Under the pieces are notes generated by a model that saw nothing but the letters and a program-made list of their open reading frames with translations, did no database searches and had not been told where the DNA came from. This document shows, one piece after another, positions 58,201 through 64,000 of a stretch of DNA of 64,000 bases. Origin of the DNA: Cryptomeria japonica. Taxonomy: Eukaryota; Streptophyta; Pinopsida; Cupressales; Cupressaceae. A program made the position numbers and the translations under genes. Every line of letters starts with the position of its first letter. Within the stretch, counting starts at the first letter, position 1. The stretch is from the NCBI RefSeq assembly GCF_030272615.1, contig NC_081409.1, forward strand, positions 653,452,468 through 653,516,467, read 5' to 3'.

Positions 58201-58899
58201 AGGTTGTTGGAAAGAAGAGTTGTCACTTTTAGAAAAAGTGAGACAAGGTGATGACTTTAGATTTCCAACCATGGCTTGAAACTGGTCCGTATTCAGGTTT
58301 ACAGGGACTGACGCCTCTTGGAGTACTTGATCTAAGATTGTTTTATGAGATGGTGATAGGCGCAATAGCTCTAAAATGGATATAAGCGCAGGCATTTTGT
58401 CTAATTGTTCCACAAGATTGTACTGCTTTGGGATGGAGGTGGTACCTTGTGGAGCTGCCTTGATGGTGACCTTGCCACGACGTGTAACAACATTGCAATT
58501 TGAGGTGGGATTTTTGAAGGTTATGGTTGTAATTTGTTCACTGGCATCATACAGGTGATTTACAGTATAATTATACGCAGCCTGCATATAATCAGTGGTA
58601 TCAGTGCCTCGCCTAGAAGTGGAAGGACCCCTTTGATCTTGTGATGGAAGTGGATTCTTGAACATCTGATGATCATTATTGGTTGTTTTTGGGTCATGTC
58701 CTTCAATTTCAATTTCTCCTCGATCAATAAGATCCTGAATGAGATCTTTCAATCGGTGACAATTACTTGTCTTGTGTCCTCTTCCTTGATGGAATTCACA
58801 GTGTTCAGTATCTCTCCACCATGCTAGTTTGACTTGAGGCTCATAGTTTGATAGCTTAGGTAGAGTGACCAAATTTTGAGAGAGGAGTTGTCGCAACAC
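55258..58899 (-). CDS. Element J Gag-Pol: zinc knuckle, protease, G-patch, linker, reverse transcriptase
   Basis: A 1213-codon open frame, part of the longer Gag-Pol. Residues 34-47 form a Tat-type knuckle C-X2-H-X4-H-X4-C ('CEFHQGRGHKTSNC'). The protease has 'VLIDNGAGLN' with Asp at residue 255 and 'LLLGRPWIHAMQAVPS'. A G-patch lies at about 496-520 ('YGKGLLIMQRMGYDGQS'). A Pro/Thr/Ala-rich and then acidic linker covers about 560-900. The RT has 'WISNIVPVGKPKGGIRICTD', 'SLMDGFSGYNQI', 'NVMPFGLKNAGATYQRAM' and the catalytic Y-V-D-D at residues 1130-1133. It ends at a TGA inside the RT-RNase H connection. The open start is not an ATG. One of the least damaged reading frames in the window. Confidence 0.9.
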   Translation of the reverse strand: MLRQLLSQNLVTLPKLSNYEPQVKLAWWRDTEHCEFHQGRGHKTSNCHRLKDLIQDLIDRGEIEIEGHDPKTTNNDHQMFKNPLPSQDQRGPSTSRRGTDTTDYMQAAYNYTVNHLYDASEQITTITFKNPTSNCNVVTRRGKVTIKAAPQGTTSIPKQYNLVEQLDKMPALISILELLRLSPSHKTILDQVLQEASVPVNLNTDQFQAMVGNLKSSPCLTFSKSDNSSFQQPHNASLHIEGFINQHRIKQVLIDNGAGLNICTLQLVTTLGYAIESVDPHKKITIKAYDDAEHSSKGAVVLPIRVGPVVKHIICQVLDLPLPYNLLLGRPWIHAMQAVPSTYHKCIKFPHNGVEITILGDANPFAFSHNISHQPEITVPNNREAISSTSYINPTSLASSNTTIPKQENLKMKIAEEGPGEYNLSQLFCVGQMPTSPRTHGKPQQLLQQSLKIPACALTPFILGKSQEEETQDEDLTEWIYKDPITTDIPRVTLPTDQYGKGLLIMQRMGYDGQSALGYCKQGRHEPLLPKFKPKGNTGLGFEKEILPKLRFKGKPSKPFCPPTAKRTPFIIKAPSSTIPTAPSRLTTPPSTIPIIPPIKPVIPFATAITSIVPLAAATISESAAASMVPAVPVEATESTLPILPVPDSFIPIKLPVAPITTKVHQPITPAVFNSKDIPVWYSNRMLESDSETDSHEWEFDSVQLNTSDEEDTSPPPPRKDIPIYGEAQIKTTWVSELETSSTDPTSHPTPDSNRESTINDLHHTVLTLTDTSNELNLVDEVMPIVHPELIEWNQPNPPCIDLFQNDEAIIDFLELRDNLPSGDHKAGFAIELNSAAYFRADAKPFSCKNITMKHGSSSENHTVALFDPTKVKRKSVSNSENLFEAPEDEEFDILPANAQQERSMILIEETKDYNVGTPENPHIIHLASLLTPEEQPKFIEFFQKRQINFAWSYADMPGLDPDLVMHHLTVAEGAKPIKQKLRKMHPQIAVLVKTELKKLLDVGFIRPIDYAEWISNIVPVGKPKGGIRICTDFRDLNKVCLKDDFPLPNIDIIVDLTAGHAMLSLMDGFSGYNQIKIAPEDQHKTAFTCPWGTYCWNVMPFGLKNAGATYQRAMTTIFHDMMHTMMEDYVDDLLAKSLTREGHLHILDKIFDRLEQYHVRLNPKKCVFGVTSGKLLGYIVSSKGIEVDPAKVKAIMDMPPPKNISQLRTLQG

Positions 58900-58944
58900 T
58901 GTTTCAATGGGTTCCCCTAAGGGAGTGTATGTTCATTTTTGTTT

Positions 58945-60189
58945 TTACTGACGAGGTCTTGGTTCATCATGAGACGTGATGCGACCTTGATTGGAAGGAA
59001 CATTTGTGTTATTCTGAGGTGGAGGATTTTGTCCTGCAAACCGAACCACAGGTTGTGCATTTTGGATAGTTCGAGCATCCACAACCCCATCGTTGACGAT
59101 ATTCTTATTCTTGTTCCAGAAGTTTGGTTTATCACTATTGAAGCGCGGGCGAGGACCATCTTTTGGTTCATTAAAGATTTTGATGAGTCCTTTCTTGATG
59201 AGTGCCCTTTCACATTTTAAACCCTTGGTGATCATATCGTTAAAAGAGTCTGTGTCTTTGACATCCAAGTGAAATTCCATTTCTTCATTTAAGTTGGAAA
59301 TGAAAATTTCCACTAGTTCTCGTTCAGGTAATTGAAGAGAACGTCTGCTAGACATTTGAAGCCATCGTTGCAGGAATACTGAGAATAGTTCACCTGGTTT
59401 TTGTTTGGTATTGCATAGATTAGCCATGGTGATGTCGTGTTCAATGTTATAAGAGTAATGAGATAGGAACTTCTAAATGAGTTCCTCAAATGTTCTAATG
59501 CCACCTGGTAGTCGGGAAAACCATGATGTGGTTGTTCCTCCCAAGCTTTGGGGAAAAAGGTGCATTAGGTAGGTGTCTTCATATGCCACTTCAAGACAAG
59601 CGGAATGAAATTCTCAGACATGATCACGGGGATCCCCCTTTCCTCTATATTTTTCAAATTTGGGTGTTTCGAACCCGCGTGGAAAGGGTGGCATATAAAG
59701 ATTCCTATCAAAAGGATAGGGACAGATGTCATTGAGTGAGAATTGGTTATTCTTGACACCAATATGAAGTTGTTGGGCGAGATTCTTGACTTGTTGCCGC
59801 AACATCTCCATTTCATTTGGAGGAGGAGGTGGTGGGTTACCTCGAGGGATGTTATATCTAATGGGATCTCTACGCCCTTCCTCCTCATGGCGACTTTGTC
59901 TTTCTGATGCTTGTCTTAATTGGGCAAGATCAAAGTCTGAGGGGAGTTTGGCTCCTTCTTGAGCAAGTCTTAAGAAGTGAGCATCCGCATTGCTCCTGAG
60001 TATTTCGTCAAAAAGTCTGTTAAAGAGAGGGTTATGCTGAGCCCTTTCTATTGTTGCAGGAGTGGGAGTACTTGGGTTTTTGTCATCTGCATTTCCTCCA
60101 AGTGCTTCTTGAAATTCATTGAGATTTTCCTCTTCTTCTTCTTCTCTTTCTATTTCTCGTTGTCTCGACTGTGATCGGGTTTGAGCCAT
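58945..60189 (-). pseudogene. Element J gag (matrix/capsid), three premature stops
   Basis: It starts at the ATG at 60187-60189 ('MAQTRSQSRQREIEREE'). An acidic Glu-rich N-terminus and a P-P-P-P-P-P stretch with a coiled segment ('NEMEMLRQQVKNLAQQL') precede the Tat capsid: 'PKFEKYRGKGDPRDHV', 'AYEDTYLMHLFPQSLGG', 'WFSRLPGGIRTFEELI', 'QKPGELFSVFLQRWLQM'. Stops lie at 59614-59616 (TGA), 59473-59475 (TAG) and 58945-58947 (TAA), with another TGA at 58933-58935 before the zinc-knuckle frame. All are in the same frame as Pol. The protein would form the particle; this copy cannot make it without suppression. Confidence 0.85.
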
Positions 60190-62887
60190 TTTGTTTGCAA
60201 GTTTGTGTTTGAAGTTGATTGAAGATGATGATGAGTTGGTGATGAAATGAAAGATTGATGGTTGGTGATTTGTGTTGTATGGGGATCTCTAGCACTTTAA
60301 GGTAGATGTAACCGAAATTCCTTCTTTGAATTGCTTGTTTGTTTGATAAGTTTGGATGTGATAAGGTGTAGAGAAATCTGAGATGTGTTACAGATTTTGA
60401 CTACCTAGCAATGAGAAGATTCACTCATGAACTAGTTTTAACCTGCGTAGATGTGTCTCTTAGGATGAGCTTATCCTAGATGTAGAAACAATCTAAAAAG
60501 TGATGTGACGTGTTTGATTTCAAGCAATATCTAAAAGAGAACTTGGGACAAGAACCTCTTAATGTTTTGAGAGTTGGGATGGATTGATGATGAAGTGATG
60601 ATGTATGAGTGAGATGATGGATGTTTTTGTTTTTCAACTTCAATAAAAACTTTGGGTTATAAATGGGACAAACTCTACCTCTTCCCTTTCAGGTGTTGTA
60701 GGTATTTCTCGAGCTGTGTTGTAGGTGATGCAGATGTTGGGGAAAAAGTGGGGATTAATCTTTCCTCCTTGATTTTTGTGATAACTCAGAGCTCTATATT
60801 GCATAAAAGCTCTATGGTTCAATGATTTTGAATCAAACTCATTTGTTTTACTTTGAAGGTATAGACGCATGCGATGTAAAAAGACTCTATGGGAGACAAA
60901 GATTTGTCGATTGATATAGAAGAATTTCCTCCTTTTGATCAAAGCCTTTGAGCTCAATGGTCTCCTTTTCAAGTTGATATTCTGATGACACTTCTTCTTT
61001 TGCAAGATGTGAAGAATGGTCATAAAAGTTGTGACTCTGTGTTGTTTGCACTTTGTTTTTGGTATTTTTGGTTGTGTTGATAGATGTTGGATGAATACTT
61101 TGTTTTTGGGATTGATTTTCTGATTTTTCTTTGACAAGAAAACAAAGCAAGCACCCAAACACAAAATTGTAGCCTCAAAGGCACAAATGAGTATGGGTCT
61201 AGATCAACCCAATCCTTGGACTTGTTTTTGACCCTTCCTTTAGATGTATTTTAAGGTGTATTTCCAAAGCCTGAAGTCGGCTCAATTTGCACTTGGTCTT
61301 TAAAACGAACACACTTCAAACACTTTTTATCCCTAAGGTCAAATGGCCAGTTGTGATAAATTTAGCCCACATCTTGATATTTCTTCGACTTTGGTACTAC
61401 ATACCTTATGAATCCCGCCTTGGTAGGTAAGGATGTGATATACTAAGTCTTGCGCGAGCATAACAAATAGATGATCCCTATGATGGGGGAGTCACCACTT
61501 TTATCAAGCCACAAGTGACTTTTCAAAAAGCTATGTTTCTACTCAAGGAAATATGTATGGTGAGTATCTTGGGAGCAAAACCATCTATGCTCTTGTACTA
61601 AATTATATCTCAAATATCCTCAATCAATAGAACGGGTGGGCTACTACTTAAAAGTGTTTAGTCATGTTCGATGTTTTTGGACATAAGTTCATTCTGCAGT
61701 GACTCACTTAAGAGCCTTGTAACTGGTGGTGGGGCCCATTTGTCCTTTCGGCCAGTTACACTGTAGGAACAGCTATACCCAAGGCTACAGCTTTCGCTCT
61801 CACCTGATTTCTATAGTGGCTCGAAGGATTTACCGCTCAAGGTCGTTCCCAAGAGTGATGTGTCTCTTGGCAGGCCTCTCTTAAAAAGATTAAATTTTGA
61901 GTGTTACTAACACTTTTCTCTTGCACCTAGGACCACGAAAGCCAAGGGAGAGGATAGTGTGTGTTAGAAGTAGGACCACTCGACCAACTCTTTGCACAAG
62001 TGTGCCAAGCACGAAAAACACTTGTTCTTTTTAATCTACCATTGCAATGTGATCTAACTATTTGGAGATGTTGCTCCAACAATCATGGTGTTCTTTTTAA
62101 TTTTCAAAGGCAATTGTTTGAGTAAACTAGAATTTGAAAATCCTGGTCAACTTAATGAAAAACACGTTTGCCTGAAGTAAAATTGCTTTAAAAATGAGAC
62201 AAGTTGATTGTGAATTTTATTTGCACCAAAAATGGAAGTGTGGATTGTGAGTTTTATCTTGATGCAAGAAATAAAATTTGCCTTGTTGATTTTAAGCACC
62301 AAAACGAAGTTTGTTTCCTAACTTGCAAAAAAAAAAATAAAGTTGTTTTTGTGTAAGTTTGTGGTTCTTTTTACCTTGGAACAATGAAATTCTTTTTAAG
62401 AGCCCCAAACAAATGTGTGATTCTTTTTTTAAAAGCCCAAATTTGAAATGTGAAGTTAATTTTAAACCAAAATAAAAAGTGAATTCATTTTTAAAACCAA
62501 CTTCAAAAAACAAGTTAGTAAAAAATATAAATCTACTTTTTAATCTAATTTAAATCTTCACAAAAGAGAAAAATAGTTAGTAAAATCTGCCTTTTTGGTG
62601 GGCTTCTACAAGCCTAATTTTTTTATTTTTTTTTGGTTACAAGGTGATTTGTACAACGTTTTGTTACAATAGTGCTAGTATGCATTTGAACAGAGGCACT
62701 ATTTAACACAAACACACTAAAAGAAAGGGAAAGACAAAGAAGGGAAAAGCACTGAAACAGGGTGAATAGCGCCAAAATAATGTCAAACGCACCAAAACAG
62801 TGTCAAAAGCGCAACCTGTGTGACATTTTCAACATTCAAACATGTTATTGGTTAAAAAAAAAAAAAAGTTGATCTTTTTGGTGTTGG
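60190..62887 (-). other. Element J leader (5' non-coding region)
   Basis: 2.7 kb between primer site and Gag ATG, long for a Ty3 element. No conserved domain was found; open pieces at 60640-61164 (174 codons) and 60887-61162 have no recognisable motif. The element-proximal end has A/T homopolymer runs near 62330 and 62620. An extra ORF upstream of gag is known in Ogre-type Tat elements, but I cannot support one here. Confidence 0.6.
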
Positions 62888-62906
62888 ATTCACGTCGGGT
62901 TCACCA
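62888..62906 (-). promoter_or_regulatory. Primer binding site of element J
   Basis: On the minus strand TGGTGAACCCGACGTGAAT begins two bases after the 5' LTR end, identical over 19 bases to the primer site of element B. It is not the initiator-Met type. Confidence 0.8.
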
Positions 62907-62908
62907 AA

Positions 62909-64000
62909 TGATGCTCTGCAAAAAGGATTAGAAAATCTGTTTGATGGCAACACACACAAGAGCACAAGAAACAAACATTAGTGTTAGCAACAAAAGATTA
63001 TCCTAAACAGGCATATCAAGAGAGACATTAAGCATGAAATAGAAAGCATATAAACATAGAATAAAATAGCTAATCAAGATGCTCATAGTTGCTTCTCCCT
63101 TGTTCCTCTCCTCTCCAAGTCCCAAATGAGTGTAGCTCTCAGCAGCTTTTTGCACTATGGATGCTTATGGAGGATTGAGATTTAATATTAAGCTTCAAAT
63201 ATGAAATGAAAAGCTAAATACTATGCTATTGATGCTAAAATGATTGATTTTACCAAAAAGACAAGATTTTAGTTATGCTATGCTAAATGCTCTCTAAAAA
63301 TGTCTATAGCCTAAATGCATACAAGTTTTCAGGATCTGGATTATGAAAGAATGGGCTCTATTTATAGGAAAAATGGAGCAATGGATGGCTAGGATTGAAA
63401 GGTTTAATCAAGGGTCAAGCTTGAAAGTTGGGGATCCATGTGCACAATTTGCACCAATGAAATGGTGACAAGTGTCAACATAAGATTGGGTTGAGAGAAG
63501 AGGTTGGAGGCATTAAATGCCTGAGGAGACCTCATGGTTATCTAGAAGGTAAGGGTCAAGCCTAAATTAGGATTACCCACTGGATTAGGAGTTAATGCAA
63601 GGATAAACCTTTGTGCAAATGATTAAGAGATAATCATGGTCAAAGCATTAATGGCCTGATGAGACCTTTGGGTTGGGTAGAGGTTGAGTCAAAACAAATG
63701 TTTTAACCATGTAGGAGGGTTTGGGTTAACCATTAATGGTTTTTGAAGACTTTGTGGATTAAGTGGTTGAAGGTTGGAAGCTTTCAAAGGTTATCCAAGA
63801 CTTTGAGACATTTAGTGGTTGAAGGTTGGAAGCCTTTAATGGTTATCAAAGACTTTTAGGCTTTGAGAAGTGACTCCATTTTGCTTAGGAATGTGACAAT
63901 AATTAGGGGATGGATTAGGCTAATTAGGAAGGGGTTAGAAGAATCTAGAAGGGGATTAGATTTTGCAAGTGGATTTGGTGGGTGAGGGAAAATAGGATTT
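62909..64000 (-). mobile_element. Element J 5' LTR (partial, continues past window)
   Basis: It aligns without gaps to 48538-49629 (constant offset of 14371). I found five differences: four transitions and one transversion. A TATA box is at 63358-63366. About 770 bp of this LTR remain outside. Confidence 0.9.

Larger units (their letters stand above)
48538..64000 (-). mobile_element. Element J: young Tat-lineage Ty3 retrotransposon (5' LTR runs off window)
   Basis: On the minus strand, in order: 5' LTR (62909 to beyond 64000), primer site, 2.7-kb leader, Gag, protease, G-patch, Pro/Ala-rich linker, RT, RNase H, second RNase H, integrase, a 2.5-kb 3' non-coding region, polypurine tract and 3' LTR (48538-50402). 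The two RNase H domains and the Y-V-D-D box identify the Tat group. The 1092 aligned LTR bases differ at five sites with no indels, so the insertion is recent. Gag-Pol keeps one frame over 7 kb with six stops and one frameshift near its end. The left flank is ATATA; the other target copy is outside the window. Confidence 0.9.

Noticed and set aside
60640-61164. 174-codon minus-strand frame in J's leader as an Ogre-type ORF1
   Set aside because: No motif, no Met-initiated domain structure and no comparison copy in the window; kept only as a finding about the leader.

Overview
The window is a block of nested and abutting LTR retrotransposons from a large, repeat-rich plant genome. No host gene, tRNA or rRNA gene could be supported. 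A gymnosperm (probably a conifer) fits best: long diverged Ty3 and Copia elements, AT-rich spacer and dense decay by premature stops. That lineage call is inference, not proof.

Layout. (1) 1-2375: 3' end and 3' LTR of a plus-strand Ty3 element (E0), which sits in the 5' LTR of element A. (2) 2376-14583: element A, a Ty3 element of the 'TGATGTAGGAG' LTR family, reduced to gag and protease. It is split by element B at 4834-13489. B is flanked by the 5-bp duplication GGTTG and has LTRs of about 1.67 kb, a primer site, a polypurine tract and an intact 613-aa ORF, but no capsid, RT, RNase H or integrase. (3) 14584-21292: old B-related fragments (D): gag, protease, two diverged LTRs. (4) 21293-24184: AT-rich sequence with a possible LINE end and an 800-bp compound microsatellite. 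(5) 24185-28372: Ty3 element F (LTR, gag, PR, RT, RNase H), joined at about 28373 to the integrase C-terminus, chromodomain and downstream sequence of a different Ty3 family (G'). (6) 30770-39330: Copia element K with 1479-bp LTRs, preceded by the tail of a second copy of itself. (7) 39331-46865: chromovirus G (gag to chromodomain), which shares about 2.4 kb with G'. (8) 46866-48537: spacer with a tandem array of palindromic units. (9) 48538-64000: element J on the minus strand, a Tat-lineage Ty3 element with nearly identical LTRs (5 differences over 1092 aligned bases), G-patch, dual RNase H and DD35E integrase. Its 5' LTR runs off the window.

Relative ages from insertion order and LTR divergence: J is youngest (about 0.5%), then B (about 4% in the first 650 bp) and K (about 6% in the first 300 bp). 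A, D, F and G are older. B and J share the same non-initiator-Met primer binding site and homologous protease and G-patch segments, so B looks like a non-autonomous partner of a Tat-type element. Premature stops in J, F, G and K mostly fit C-to-T change in CAG, CGA and CAA codons, as expected from methylated-cytosine deamination. The most interesting objects are B with its gag-less ORF, the F/G chimera, the Copia partial tandem and the palindromic array near 47.9 kb.
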